Shown piece by piece: positions 31,320-40,375 of a stretch of 64,000 nt of DNA. The position numbers were made by a program, and so were the translations under genes. The first letter of the stretch is position 1; every line of letters begins with the position of its first letter. Below the pieces are notes generated by a model. That model saw only the letters and a list, made by a program, of their open reading frames with translations. It ran no database searches and was not told the DNA's origin. Location of the stretch: contig JAHFPV010000011.1 of NCBI GenBank assembly GCA_023266575.1, positions 62,001 through 126,000 on the forward strand. The letters run 5' to 3'. The stretch is from Sphingobium sp. GTDB taxonomy: Bacteria > Pseudomonadota > Alphaproteobacteria > Sphingomonadales > Sphingomonadaceae.

Positions 31320-32845
31320 GCGCCTTTGGACGGAAAAATGGACCTGCTGGCATCAAGCCCGGCTTTGGCGTCGCCCGGCCGATGCAAGGCGGAAGCGCGC
31401 CCAAGGACGAACCGCGGGGCGGTGACCAGTTCCCCCCGCTCGACATCGCGGCCCTACCCGGCGAAACCAGCTTCGATCCGCTCACCGCGCCGACCAGCCA
31501 GATGCAGCGCAATGCCGATGCGATCCAGCGCCTGTCGGACCGCGCCAATCACGAGCATGTAGCAGACGCGGGACCGCAGGGTTTTGAAGCCAGCGTCCAC
31601 AAGATCAAGGAACAGGTGCTGCCCCGCCTGCTGGAGCGCGTCGATCCTGAAGCTGCTGCAACCCTGACCAAGGATGAGCTGGCCGAGGAATTCCGCCCGA
31701 TCATCATGGAAGTGCTGGCGGAGCTGAAGCTCACCCTCAACCGGCGCGAACAGTTCGCGCTGGAAAAGGTGCTGGTCGATGAACTGCTGGGCCTGGGGCC
31801 GCTCGAAGAGTTACTGTCCGACCCGGACGTGACCGACATCATGGTCAACGGCCCGGACCAGACCTATATCGAAAAGAAGGGCAAGCTGATGATTGCCCCG
31901 ATCAAGTTTCGGGACGAGGAGCATCTGTTCCAGATCGCGCAGCGGATCGTCAGCAAGGTCGGCCGCCGAGTCGACCAGACCACGCCGCTGGCCGACGCCC
32001 GCCTGCCCGACGGCAGCCGCGTCAACGTCATCGTGCCGCCGCTGTCCTTGCGCGGCACCGCCATCTCGATTCGTAAATTTTCGGCCAAACCGATCACCAT
32101 CGACATGCTGGCTCAATGGGGCGCGATGAGTCCCAAAATGGCGACGGCGCTCAAGATTGCGGGCGCCTGCCGCTTCAACATCGTCATTTCGGGCGGCACC
32201 GGTTCGGGCAAGACGACGATGCTCAATGCCCTGTCGAAGATGATCGATCCGGGTGAGCGCGTGCTGACGATCGAGGACGCCGCCGAATTGCGGTTGCAAC
32301 AGCCGCACTGGCTGCCGCTGGAAACCCGCCCGGCCAATCTGGAGGGCAATGGTGCCATCACCATCGGCGATCTGGTCAAGAACGCCCTGCGTATGCGCCC
32401 GGACCGGATCATTCTAGGCGAAATTCGTGGCGCGGAATGTTTCGATCTGCTCGCCGCGATGAACACGGGCCATGACGGCTCCATGTGTACGCTCCACGCC
32501 AACTCACCCCGCGAATGTCTGGGCCGTATGGAAAACATGATCCTGATGGGGGACATTAAAATCCCCAAGGAAGCCATTTCCAAGCAGATCGCCGACTCGG
32601 TCGATCTGATCATCCAGGTCAAGCGTCTGCGCGACGGTTCGCGCCGCATCACCAACGTGACCGAGGTGATCGGCATGGAAGGCGACGTCATCGTCACCCA
32701 GGAATTGTTCAAGTTCGAATATCATGACGAGGATGACAGCGGCAAAATCGTCGGCGAATATCGGTCGATGGGCTTGCGTCCCTATACGCTGGACAAGGCG
32801 CGCATGTTCGGCTTCGACCAGCCTTTCCTGGAAGCCTGCCTGTAA
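31316..32845 (+). CDS. cpaF: CpaF/TadA-type secretion and pilus ATPase
   Basis: 509-residue type II/IV secretion ATPase of the Tad pilus branch. A ~70-residue disordered Pro/Gly-rich N-terminus is followed by the N-terminal domain (LLGLGPLEELLSDPDVTDIMVNGP). The ATPase core has Walker A ISGGTGSGKTTMLNAL (near 290-305), Asp box IEDAAELRL, Walker B RPDRIILGEIRGAE and His box MCTLHANSPREC. Residues match active CpaF enzymes. None of the other cpa/tad genes flank it; instead it is coupled by a 4-base overlap to a polytopic membrane protein. It may serve a pilus locus elsewhere. Confidence 0.93.
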   Translation: MSAFGRKNGPAGIKPGFGVARPMQGGSAPKDEPRGGDQFPPLDIAALPGETSFDPLTAPTSQMQRNADAIQRLSDRANHEHVADAGPQGFEASVHKIKEQVLPRLLERVDPEAAATLTKDELAEEFRPIIMEVLAELKLTLNRREQFALEKVLVDELLGLGPLEELLSDPDVTDIMVNGPDQTYIEKKGKLMIAPIKFRDEEHLFQIAQRIVSKVGRRVDQTTPLADARLPDGSRVNVIVPPLSLRGTAISIRKFSAKPITIDMLAQWGAMSPKMATALKIAGACRFNIVISGGTGSGKTTMLNALSKMIDPGERVLTIEDAAELRLQQPHWLPLETRPANLEGNGAITIGDLVKNALRMRPDRIILGEIRGAECFDLLAAMNTGHDGSMCTLHANSPRECLGRMENMILMGDIKIPKEAISKQIADSVDLIIQVKRLRDGSRRITNVTEVIGMEGDVIVTQELFKFEYHDEDDSGKIVGEYRSMGLRPYTLDKARMFGFDQPFLEACL

Positions 32846-32941
32846 GGAATCATGGCTGGCAGGGATTTCCCCCCAGCCCCCTTGCTTCCACTCGCTACGA
32901 CCGGCACACCCCTCTCCTGACCTATCAAGAGAGGACTGCCG

Positions 32942-33760
32942 ATGAACCGTCTCGCCCGTGCCGGACTGCTGCTGACCGGCCTTGCCCTGCCTGCCCTGCC
33001 CCTGCTGGCCCAACATGCCGGCCATGGCGATCATGCCGCGCACAAGGCGGCAGACCCGATTGCCGCCGCCGTCGCCGCGCCCAGCCGCACGCCAACCAAT
33101 GTCCTGCGCGACACATATCGCCACCCGGCAGAAACATTGGCCTTTTTCGGTGTGACACCGACCCAGACTGTGGTGGAATATGCGCCAAGCGGCGGCTGGT
33201 ACACCGAAATATTGGCGCCCTTGCTGCGCGATCAGGGCAAATTCTACGCGCTGCAACCCACCGGCCGATATCTGGACGGTTACAAGACATTCCTGGCCGC
33301 CAAGCCGACCGTCTATGACAAGGTGACGGTCGTTCCCTATCCCGAAGCGACCGCCGCCATCCCTGCCAACAGCGTGGACACGGTGCTGACCTTCCGCAAT
33401 GTCCATAATATGGTGATGGGCGGCACGGAGGCGGCGACCTTCGCTGCCTTCTTTGCGATGCTCAAGCCCGGCGGTACGCTGGGCGTGGTTGATCATCGCC
33501 TGCCCGAAGGGCGCGACAGCGCGCTGGAAAAGACCAGCGGCTATCTCAAAGTCTCGACCATCCGCCGCATCGCTGAGGCCGCCGGTTTCACCTATGTCGG
33601 CGCGTCGGAAGTCAACGCCAATCCCAAGGATACGGCGGATTGGGCCAAGGGCGTATGGACCCTGCCCCCTGTGCTGACCAACAAGGATGTCGATCGCGAC
33701 AAATATCTGGCGATCGGCGAAAGCGACCGCATGACGCTCAAATTCGTCAAGCCGCTGTAA
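32942..33760 (+). CDS. Exported class I methyltransferase-like protein
   Basis: 272 residues with an N-terminal signal peptide (about 1-23, ending LPLLA). A short His-rich segment HAGHGDHAAHK follows, which could bind metal. The core resembles a SAM-methyltransferase fold: ETLAFFGVTPTQTVVEYAPSGGWYTEIL in the motif-I position (the usual GxGxG is degenerate, APSGG), TVLTFRNVHNMVMG, and MLKPGGTLGVVDHRLP. SAM is not expected in the periplasm, so activity is doubtful. The start has an AGAGAGG site. It stands alone before an EamA transporter. Confidence 0.75.
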   Translation: MNRLARAGLLLTGLALPALPLLAQHAGHGDHAAHKAADPIAAAVAAPSRTPTNVLRDTYRHPAETLAFFGVTPTQTVVEYAPSGGWYTEILAPLLRDQGKFYALQPTGRYLDGYKTFLAAKPTVYDKVTVVPYPEATAAIPANSVDTVLTFRNVHNMVMGGTEAATFAAFFAMLKPGGTLGVVDHRLPEGRDSALEKTSGYLKVSTIRRIAEAAGFTYVGASEVNANPKDTADWAKGVWTLPPVLTNKDVDRDKYLAIGESDRMTLKFVKPL

Positions 33761-33768
33761 ATAGACCC

Positions 33769-33798
33769 AACCCGGTTGCGCCACGGCGCAACCGGGTT
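33769..33798 (+). terminator. Perfect 14-bp hairpin, terminator-like without T-run
   Basis: AACCCGGTTGCGCC (33769-33782) pairs perfectly with GGCGCAACCGGGTT (33785-33798) across a two-base spacer, 9 bases after the methyltransferase-like gene and 11 bases before the GTG of the EamA gene. No T-run follows. It may attenuate or separate the two transcripts. Confidence 0.5.
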
Positions 33799-33809
33799 AA
33801 GGCGGAGCG

Positions 33810-34736
33810 GTGACGCCGTCCCCGCCCCAACCCCGACCGCATCGGCCGCTCTTTGCCATCGGGCTGCGGCTGACGGCCGTCATCTGTCTGTCGATCATGT
33901 TCGTGACCGTGCGGGTGGTCGATGGGCGTGGCGTGCATGTCGTCGAATCGCTTTTCTATCGCCAGGCGCTCGCCTTGCCCTTCGTGCTGGGCTGGGTGGC
34001 GATGGCCGATGGCCTCCGCACCGTGCGCACCAACCGCATCCGCGTCCATGCCAGCCGCATGATGCTGGGGCTGAGCGGCATGTTGCTCAATTTCCTGTCC
34101 TATATCCTGCTATTACCGGCCGAAGCCGCAACGATCGGCTTTACCATGCCGATCTTCGGCACGATCCTGTCGGCGCTGATCCTGCGGGAGGCGACGGGCA
34201 TCCATCGCTGGGGGGCGGTGCTGATCGGCTTTGTCGGGGTGCTGGTGATGATCCGGCCCGATGCCGGCCATTTCCCGCTACAGGGGGTCGCAGTCGCCAT
34301 CGCCGCTGCTTTCGTGACGGCCAGCGTCAGCCTGGTGCTGCGCGAACTGGGCCGGACTGAAAGCGCGGGCGTGGTGGTGTTCTGGTTCACGACGCTGTCG
34401 ATGATCCCGCTCGGCATCGCCATGCCCTTCTTCGCGCAAATGCACGATCCGGTCACCTGGGGGCTATTACTGCTGATCGGCCTGTTCGGCGGCATCGCGC
34501 AGCTTTGCCTGACCGCCGCGCTGCGCTGGGGGCCTGTGTCGGTGGTGCTGCCGATGGACTATAGCGCGATCATCTGGACGACGCTGCTGGGCCTGGCGAT
34601 CGGCGAACCATGGCCGCTGGCAACGACCTGGATCGGGGCAAGCCTGATCATCGCCAGCGGTCTCTATATTGCCTGGCGCGAACATGTCCGCGGCAAGGTG
34701 GCGCGGGTTAGGACAACAGCTCTGCATCCAGACTGA
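33810..34736 (+). CDS. EamA/DMT-superfamily transporter
   Basis: 308-residue inner-membrane protein with ten predicted helices in two EamA repeats (first around residues 20-150, second 165-295). The second repeat has SLVLRELGRTESAGVVVFWF and LPMDYSAIIWTTLLGLAIGEPWP, typical of RhaT/YdcZ-like drug/metabolite exporters. The GTG start at 33810 is supported by an AAGGCGGAG site. Substrate unknown. The 3' end overlaps the convergent OsmC gene by 29 bases. Confidence 0.88.
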   Translation: MTPSPPQPRPHRPLFAIGLRLTAVICLSIMFVTVRVVDGRGVHVVESLFYRQALALPFVLGWVAMADGLRTVRTNRIRVHASRMMLGLSGMLLNFLSYILLLPAEAATIGFTMPIFGTILSALILREATGIHRWGAVLIGFVGVLVMIRPDAGHFPLQGVAVAIAAAFVTASVSLVLRELGRTESAGVVVFWFTTLSMIPLGIAMPFFAQMHDPVTWGLLLLIGLFGGIAQLCLTAALRWGPVSVVLPMDYSAIIWTTLLGLAIGEPWPLATTWIGASLIIASGLYIAWREHVRGKVARVRTTALHPD

Positions 34737-35139
34737 TGTCGGCCTTCAGCAATTTGGAAATCGGGCAATTGGCCTTGGCCTTGCCCGCCAGATCCTGAAA
34801 TGTCGCGTCATCCACGCCGGGAATGCTGGCCTTGAGCGTCAGGTGGCTTGCGGTGACGGCAAAACCATCGTCCAGCTTTTCAAGCGTGACGACCGCCTTC
34901 GTATCCATCTTGGATGCGGTCAGCCCGGCTTCACCCAGGATGAGCGACAGCGCCATGGTGAAGCAGGAGGCGTGGGCCGCGGCGATCAGTTCTTCGGGGT
35001 TGCTGCCCGGCACGCCTTCAAAACGCGTGGCAAATCCATAGGGATAGGCGTCCAGCGCGCCGCTCTGGGTCGATATCGCGCCCTTGCCGTCCTTCAGCCC
35101 GCCGCTCCACACCGCTGATCCGCTACGATTGATCTTCAT
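34708..35139 (-). CDS. OsmC-family peroxide-detoxifying protein
   Basis: 143 residues from the ATG at 35139, which follows an AGGAGA site (frame open to 35238). Both redox cysteines of the OsmC/Ohr fold are present: C59 in ELIAAAHASCFTMALS and C125 in AKANCPISKLL. They act as a thiol peroxidase on organic hydroperoxides. The start MKINRSGSAVWSGGLKDGKGAI and the NPEELIAAAHASC context place it in the OsmC rather than the Ohr subgroup. It is divergent from a PRC-barrel gene, with an 88-base shared upstream region. Confidence 0.92.
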   Translation of the reverse strand: MKINRSGSAVWSGGLKDGKGAISTQSGALDAYPYGFATRFEGVPGSNPEELIAAAHASCFTMALSLILGEAGLTASKMDTKAVVTLEKLDDGFAVTASHLTLKASIPGVDDATFQDLAGKAKANCPISKLLKADISLDAELLS

Positions 35140-35227
35140 GACTCTATCTCCTGCTCTTGCCGACAAGGAACCCGCAGGCACCCGCGTGGTTGCATCCTTA
35201 TAATCCTTCTTGTGCAGGAGAGTGACA

Positions 35228-35593
35228 ATGTCTGACACGACACTTGAAAATCACGGCCAGCTAATCGCATCCGATCGGGTAGAAGGCACTGCTGTCTATA
35301 ACCGGCAGGGCGAAAAGCTCGGCAAAATCTCCAACTTCATGGTCGACAAGGTTACGGGGCAGGTCCGTTATGCAGTGCTGTCCTTTGGCGGCTTTCTGGG
35401 CATGGGGCATGACCATTATCCCCTGCCCTGGTCGATGCTGAACTATGACACGCAGCAGGGCGGCTATGTGGTCGATCTGGACCGCAAGCTGCTGGATGAA
35501 GCGCCGCGCCACATGGCCGACGAACGTCCCGATTATAGCGATGGCTATGGCCGCAACGTCTATCAATATTATGGTCTGATCTACCCCTGGTAA
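35228..35593 (+). CDS. PRC-barrel domain protein
   Basis: 121 residues. A single PRC-barrel (about 10-85): LIASDRVEGTAVYNRQGEKLGKI, VDKVTGQVRYAVLSFGGFLGMG, HYPLPWSMLNYDTQQGGYVVDL. A tail follows with repeated Asp/Tyr (DYSDGYGRNVYQYYGLIYPW). PRC-barrel proteins of this short, free-standing type are common near stress genes in alphaproteobacteria. The start has an AGGAG site. It is divergent from OsmC, so shared stress control is plausible but not shown. Confidence 0.9.
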   Translation: MSDTTLENHGQLIASDRVEGTAVYNRQGEKLGKISNFMVDKVTGQVRYAVLSFGGFLGMGHDHYPLPWSMLNYDTQQGGYVVDLDRKLLDEAPRHMADERPDYSDGYGRNVYQYYGLIYPW

Positions 35594-35747
35594 GGGCTGT
35601 CTGGTGGACGGGCGGTGGCGGCAAAGCCGCCTGCCCGCCTGCGCCTTCCGGTCGCCCAGATTTCGACACATTTTGTCGCTTGCCCATTGTCTACCATAAG
35701 AATAGAATTATCCTCATGTCCTGGATAGACAGGATGAGGATCAGACC

Positions 35748-36416
35748 ATGGAGCGATTCGGATTTTCGGGTGACACGCGCCAGCCGGTCGTGCTGACCAT
35801 CCCTGGCCTGAACAATAGCGGGCCGGGCCATTGGCAAAGCCTGTGGGAGGAAACACGCGGCGATTGCGAGCGGGTTGATCTGGGCAGCTGGGCCAGCCCC
35901 AACCGCAATGCCTGGGTCACGCGGCTGGACGCAGCGATCCGCGCCGTCAACGGCCCGGTCATCCTGGCCGCGCACAGCCTGGGCTGCATGGCCGTCGCCT
36001 GGTGGGGCGCGTTGCAGAGCCAGGCCTATGGCTGGCCCGTAACCGGCGCACTGCTGGTTGCGCCGCCCGATTGCGACCGGATGGAAACCCCCGAAACGAT
36101 CGGCGGTTTTGGCCCTACTCCGCGTGCGCCGCTGCCCTTCCCGTCCATCCTGGTGGCCAGCCGGGACGACCCTTATATCTTCTTCGAGCGCGCCCACAGC
36201 GTCGGCAAATATTGGGGCAGCGAATTTATCGATGCTGGCCATGTCGGCCACATCAACGCCGATTCGGGCCTTGGCGAATGGAGTTTTGGACAGGGGCTGC
36301 TCGAACGGCTGATCAACAATGCCCAGGAACAGGCGTCCGCCATGCGCCAGTCCCGTCCCGCCATTCCGCTCGCGCGGCAAACGCTGACCTCTGCGGGCCT
36401 TCGCGCCCATTTGTGA
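35748..36416 (+). CDS. RBBP9/YdeN-type serine hydrolase
   Basis: 222-residue alpha/beta hydrolase. It has the RBBP9-family opening VVLTIPGLNNSGPGHWQSLWE, nucleophile S77 in AAHSLGC, acid in ILVASRDDPYI and histidine in DAGHVGHINADSGLGEW. The catalytic triad is complete. Substrate unknown; family members are esterases/amidases. The start is ATG at 35748. A strong terminator lies just after the stop. Confidence 0.88.
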   Translation: MERFGFSGDTRQPVVLTIPGLNNSGPGHWQSLWEETRGDCERVDLGSWASPNRNAWVTRLDAAIRAVNGPVILAAHSLGCMAVAWWGALQSQAYGWPVTGALLVAPPDCDRMETPETIGGFGPTPRAPLPFPSILVASRDDPYIFFERAHSVGKYWGSEFIDAGHVGHINADSGLGEWSFGQGLLERLINNAQEQASAMRQSRPAIPLARQTLTSAGLRAHL

Positions 36417-36428
36417 TCATTGAACCCC

Positions 36429-36476
36429 AAGGGGCGCCACAAGAGAAACTTGAGCGCCCCTTATATTTACTTTTTT
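36429..36476 (+). terminator. Intrinsic terminator after the RBBP9-type hydrolase
   Basis: Outer stem AAGGGGCGC/GCGCCCCTT (36429-36437 with 36454-36462) plus an inner CAAG/CTTG stem (36440-36443 with 36449-36452), followed by ATATTTACTTTTTT. The T-rich tail ends at 36476, shortly before the putative promoter of the DUF2292 gene. Confidence 0.85.
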
Positions 36477-36502
36477 GTCTATCAATCTAGTTGAGATAAT
36501 GT
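36475..36502 (+). promoter_or_regulatory. Possible sigma70 promoter for the DUF2292 gene
   Basis: TTGTCT (36475-36480) and TAATGT (36497-36502) are separated by 16 bases in an A+T-rich patch between the terminator and the ATG at 36519. The -10 would leave only a short leader, so this is tentative. Confidence 0.35.
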
Positions 36503-36518
36503 GCGGAAAGAGGTACGC

Positions 36519-36707
36519 ATGACTGACACAAGACCAACTGACTTCCGCAACGGTCGCACCGACGCACAACGGTCCGACATCACGATCAGCATCGACAAGG
36601 TGCGCGGCGTGTTGGCGGGCCTGAAATTCGGATCGATCACGCTGACCGTCCATGACGCCCGCGTGGTCCAGATCGATGTGACTGAAAAGACGCGCCTGAC
36701 CAGCTGA
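36519..36707 (+). CDS. DUF2292 / YezD-family small protein
   Basis: 62-residue protein from the ATG at 36519, behind a GAAAGAGG site. The core ISIDKVRGVLAGLKFGSITLTVHDARVVQIDVTEKTRL is the YezD/DUF2292 signature; function is unknown. In several bacteria members of this family lie beside sulfate/sulfonate assimilation genes and respond to sulfur supply. Here it is 161 bases upstream of a TonB-dependent receptor on the same strand, so the pair may belong to a sulfur-limitation regulon. Confidence 0.88.
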   Translation: MTDTRPTDFRNGRTDAQRSDITISIDKVRGVLAGLKFGSITLTVHDARVVQIDVTEKTRLTS

Positions 36708-36868
36708 CAGCGGAGGGCGAGTAAACGGGGCTACCGGGTCATCATGACCCATGCGGCAAAGGGGTGAGCCGCAAAATTGAGCGTCACCCTGAAAATACAG
36801 GCTTTGACCGGACCACCGGAAACGCCGCGATCGACTAAACACCGGACCGCCGGAAAAAGGGGACCAAT

Positions 36869-39328
36869 ATGATTGCGCGTTTTCTGTTGCTTGCCAGCGT
36901 GGCAAGCGCTTCCTTCATCACGCCTGCCGCCTTTGCGCAGGACGCAACGCCGCAGCCGGTCGACCCGGCCGCCGAAACGCAGAACCCGCGCAGCGACGTC
37001 ATCGTCGTGACCGCCCGCCGCCGTCAGGAAACCGCGCAGGAAGTGCCACTGGCCATTTCAGTGGTCCGTGGCGACAGCATCGAAGCGACCGGCAATTTCA
37101 ACATCGTCAAGCTGCAACAACTCGCACCGACGCTGCAGGTCTATACGACCAACCCGCGCAACACGTCGGTCAACATTCGCGGCCTGGGCGTGCCATTCGG
37201 CCTGACCAGCGACGGCTTTGAACAGGGCGTCGGCATCTATGTCGACGACGTGTATAACAGCCGCGTTGCCGCTGCGACCTTCGACTTCCTCGACGTCGCG
37301 CAGGTCGAAGTGCTGCGCGGGCCACAGGGCACGCTCTATGGCAAGAACACCACGGCAGGCGCGATCAACATCACGACCAACCAGCCGACCTTCAATTTTG
37401 AGGGCCGCGCCGAACTGACCGTCGGCAACCTCAACCTCAAACAGGCAAAGGCCGCTGTTTCCGGTCCTCTGTCCGACACGGTCGCCGTGCGCATTGCCAT
37501 GGCATCGACCAGCCGTCGCGGCACGCTCTACAATGTGACAAGCCAGCGCTGGATCAACGAACAGGACAATCTTGGCCTCCGCGGCCAGTTGCTGTTCAAG
37601 CCGAGCGAGGATTTCAGCATCACCCTTTCGGGCGATTACAGCAAGCAGGACCCCGAATGCTGCGGCACCACTTTCGTGCGCGTCGGCAAAACGCAGCGCC
37701 CGCTCAATCGCCAATATGACGCGCTGGCCGCTGCGCAAAATTATGTCGTCCCCAGCCGCAATCCCTATGACCGGCTGACTGATCTGGACAGCAACCTGAA
37801 CGCGGGCAACAAGATTGGCGGCGTGTCGGCCAAGATCAAATGGGATGTCGGCCCCGGCACGCTGACGTCGGTCACGGCCTGGCGTTTCTGGGACTGGAAG
37901 CCGGAAAATGACCGCGACTTTACTGGCCTGTCGATCGTCTCGAAATCGCAGAACCCCTCGCAGCAGGACCAGTATAGCCAGGAATTTCGCTATAATTACG
38001 AAAGCCAGGATGTCGATTTCGTCCTCGGCTTGTTCGGCTTCAAGCAGCGGATCGACACTCAGGGCACCGAACAGCAGGGCAGCGCCGCTGCGAAATGGAG
38101 CCTGGCACCATCGACCGATCCGGCCAATCCCGCCAATATCCCGGCTACGCTGGCAGGCCTGACCGCCAGCAATACCCAATATCTTAAGGCCGACAGTGCC
38201 GCTCTGTTCGGTCAGCTGAGCTGGAAAGTGACGGACGCGCTGACGATCCAGCCGGGCCTGCGCCTGAACTATGACAAGAAATCGGGCTTTTATCAGCGCG
38301 TTGTCACCAACGCCCAGGGTCAGGCCATCAGCTGCACCACCGTTGCTGAACCGGGGACCATCAAGGGTACGACCCAGCAATGCGGCGTCTATCAGCCGCA
38401 GGTCAGCGCGCCGTCCGACAGCGCATGGAATTTCACCTACGACTTCAACATCAATTACAAGATCGCCCGCGACGTGCTGGCCTATGCGACCTATGCCAAG
38501 AGCTTCAAGACGCTGGGGATCAACCAGAACGGCCTGCCGCTCAACGCCGACAATACGGTCAATTATGACGCCAGCACGGTAAAGCCGGAATCGGTCAACC
38601 ATTATGAAATCGGCCTCAAGACCCAGTTCTTCGATCGCCGGGCGACCTTCAACCTCACCGCTTTCCGCACCGACATCAAGAATTTCCAGGCAACGGTGAA
38701 TGGCGGCCAGTTCGGCACGGTGCGCGGCTACCTCGCCAATGCGGGCAAGGTCCGGTCGCAGAGGATCGAGGCGGATTTCAAGATCGTCGCCAGCGATCGC
38801 TTCACCGCCTATGCCAATGGTGCCTATACCGACGCCAAATATAAGAAGTTCGTGGACGCGCCCTGCCCGCCCGAACTGTCGGGCGGCACGTTCCAGGCGG
38901 CCAATGCGACGCCGGATTATTCGCAGCCGGGCGTGCCGGGTGCACTTAGCCCGCGCCAGTGCGACATTTCGGGTCAGGATCTACCCGGCGTGTCCAAATG
39001 GGCCTTCTCCTATGGCGCGGAGATCAACCAGCCGGTCACGCTGCTGGCGAAGGAAGGACAGGTCTATTTCGGCGTTGACGGCAATTACCGTTCGCACTGG
39101 AACAGCAACGCCTCGCCCTCGATCTACACCAATGTGAAGGGCTATGCCCTGACCAACATCCGCGCCGGTTTCCGGGGCGAAGGGTTCGACGTATTCGGCT
39201 GGGTCCGCAACGCGCTGGACGTCGATTATATCGAAACCCTCCAGGTCGCACCCGGCAACACCGGCCTGATCGCCGGCCAGCCCGGCGATCCGCAAACCTG
39301 GGGCGGCACGATCAAATTCAGCTTCTGA
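36869..39328 (+). CDS. TonB-dependent outer-membrane receptor
   Basis: 819-residue receptor. Signal peptide 1-23 (ending PAAFA). A Pro-rich linker leads to a TonB-box-like DVIVVTARRR. The plug domain (about 50-165) includes VNIRGLG, VGIYVDDVYNSR and VEVLRGPQGTLYGKNTTAGAINI. A 22-strand-type barrel ends in GGTIKFSF with C-terminal Phe. Extracellular loops contain paired Cys (PECCGTT; CTTVAEPG..QQCG; PCPPEL..RQC). Substrate not evident. The linked DUF2292 gene hints at a sulfur compound. The start follows AAAGGGGACC. The 161-base leader has two similar blocks, GGACCACCGGAAA and GGACCGCCGGAAA (about 36811-36823 and 36844-36856), of unknown meaning. Confidence 0.94.
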   Translation: MIARFLLLASVASASFITPAAFAQDATPQPVDPAAETQNPRSDVIVVTARRRQETAQEVPLAISVVRGDSIEATGNFNIVKLQQLAPTLQVYTTNPRNTSVNIRGLGVPFGLTSDGFEQGVGIYVDDVYNSRVAAATFDFLDVAQVEVLRGPQGTLYGKNTTAGAINITTNQPTFNFEGRAELTVGNLNLKQAKAAVSGPLSDTVAVRIAMASTSRRGTLYNVTSQRWINEQDNLGLRGQLLFKPSEDFSITLSGDYSKQDPECCGTTFVRVGKTQRPLNRQYDALAAAQNYVVPSRNPYDRLTDLDSNLNAGNKIGGVSAKIKWDVGPGTLTSVTAWRFWDWKPENDRDFTGLSIVSKSQNPSQQDQYSQEFRYNYESQDVDFVLGLFGFKQRIDTQGTEQQGSAAAKWSLAPSTDPANPANIPATLAGLTASNTQYLKADSAALFGQLSWKVTDALTIQPGLRLNYDKKSGFYQRVVTNAQGQAISCTTVAEPGTIKGTTQQCGVYQPQVSAPSDSAWNFTYDFNINYKIARDVLAYATYAKSFKTLGINQNGLPLNADNTVNYDASTVKPESVNHYEIGLKTQFFDRRATFNLTAFRTDIKNFQATVNGGQFGTVRGYLANAGKVRSQRIEADFKIVASDRFTAYANGAYTDAKYKKFVDAPCPPELSGGTFQAANATPDYSQPGVPGALSPRQCDISGQDLPGVSKWAFSYGAEINQPVTLLAKEGQVYFGVDGNYRSHWNSNASPSIYTNVKGYALTNIRAGFRGEGFDVFGWVRNALDVDYIETLQVAPGNTGLIAGQPGDPQTWGGTIKFSF

Positions 39329-39342
39329 TCCATCTCACCCCG

Positions 39343-39387
39343 CCAGTGGGCGGAGCGGCACGACCATGCCACTCCGCCCATTGCTGG
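39343..39387 (+). terminator. Long hairpin after the TonB receptor (terminator-like)
   Basis: TGGGCGGAG (39347-39355) pairs with CTCCGCCCA (39372-39380), extended inward by GGCA/TGCC and outward by CCAG/CTGG with a small bulge. There is no T-run. It sits 14 bases after the receptor stop and 39 bases before panB. Confidence 0.5.
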
Positions 39388-39426
39388 CCATTTGCGCCGG
39401 GGGTTCGGCTGGGCTAGAGCCTGCCC

Positions 39427-40299
39427 ATGTCTACGACCTTCACCCTCGACACGTCGACCAGCCGCGCCAATCCCACCCCTGCGCCGATGAAGCGCCTGAC
39501 CGTGCCCGCCATCCAGCGGCGCAAATTTGAGGGGAAAACAGCCGAGCCGCTGGTGATGCTGACCGCCTACACCGCGCGGCAGGCGCAATTGCTCGATCCT
39601 CATTGCGACATGCTGCTGGTCGGCGATTCGCTGGGACAGGTGATTTACGGCCTGCCCTCCACCCTGGCCGTCACGCTCGACATGATGTGCGCCCATGGCG
39701 CGGCGGTGGTACGGGGCAGCTATCATAGCGTCGTCGTGGTCGACATGCCGTTCGGCAGCTATGAAGCCTCCCCGCAGCAGGCCTTCGCCAGCGCCAGCCG
39801 CATCATGGCGGAAACCGGCGCGGCGGCGGTGAAACTGGAAGGCGGGCAGGTGATGGCGGAAACGATCGCGTTCCTCAGCCAGCGCGGCATCCCGGTCATG
39901 GCCCATGTCGGCCTGACCCCGCAGGCGGTCAATGCGCTCGGCGGCTATGGCGCGCGGGGCAAAAGCCAGGAGGAACATGCCAAGATCATGGCCGATGCCC
40001 GTGCCGTGGCGCAGGCGGGCGCCTTTGCCCTGGTGCTGGAAGGCGTGATGGAGGAACTTGCCGTCGCCATCACCGACAGCGTCGATGTGCCGGTGATCGG
40101 CATTGGCGCATCGGCCCATTGCGACGGGCAGGTGCTGGTGACCGAAGATATGCTGGGCATGTTCGAACGGGTGCCGCGCTTCGTCAAACGCTTCGACAAT
40201 ATCGCCGAAACCATTGCCAGTGCAGCAGAGCGTTATGCCGCCGATGTGCGGGCGCGCAGCTTTCCGACCGAAGAACAGGTGTATCGCCCGAAAAAGTGA
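39427..40299 (+). CDS. panB: 3-methyl-2-oxobutanoate hydroxymethyltransferase
   Basis: First committed enzyme of pantothenate synthesis; adds a hydroxymethyl group from methylene-tetrahydrofolate to 2-oxoisovalerate. 290 residues with the PanB motifs [80 protein letters not shown] and [16 protein letters not shown]. The first ~20 residues (Ser/Thr/Pro-rich) are poorly conserved in kind, and Met at 39487 is an alternative start. panC is not adjacent. Confidence 0.95.
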   Translation: MSTTFTLDTSTSRANPTPAPMKRLTVPAIQRRKFEGKTAEPLVMLTAYTARQAQLLDPHCDMLLVGDSLGQVIYGLPSTLAVTLDMMCAHGAAVVRGSYHSVVVVDMPFGSYEASPQQAFASASRIMAETGAAAVKLEGGQVMAETIAFLSQRGIPVMAHVGLTPQAVNALGGYGARGKSQEEHAKIMADARAVAQAGAFALVLEGVMEELAVAITDSVDVPVIGIGASAHCDGQVLVTEDMLGMFERVPRFVKRFDNIAETIASAAERYAADVRARSFPTEEQVYRPKK

Positions 40300-40375
40300 T
40301 TTGCCTGTGGCATAAGCGCCGCTATTGATCGCGCCTTCTGCCCATCTGTTTCTGATCCATGTCCCGGAGAATATC

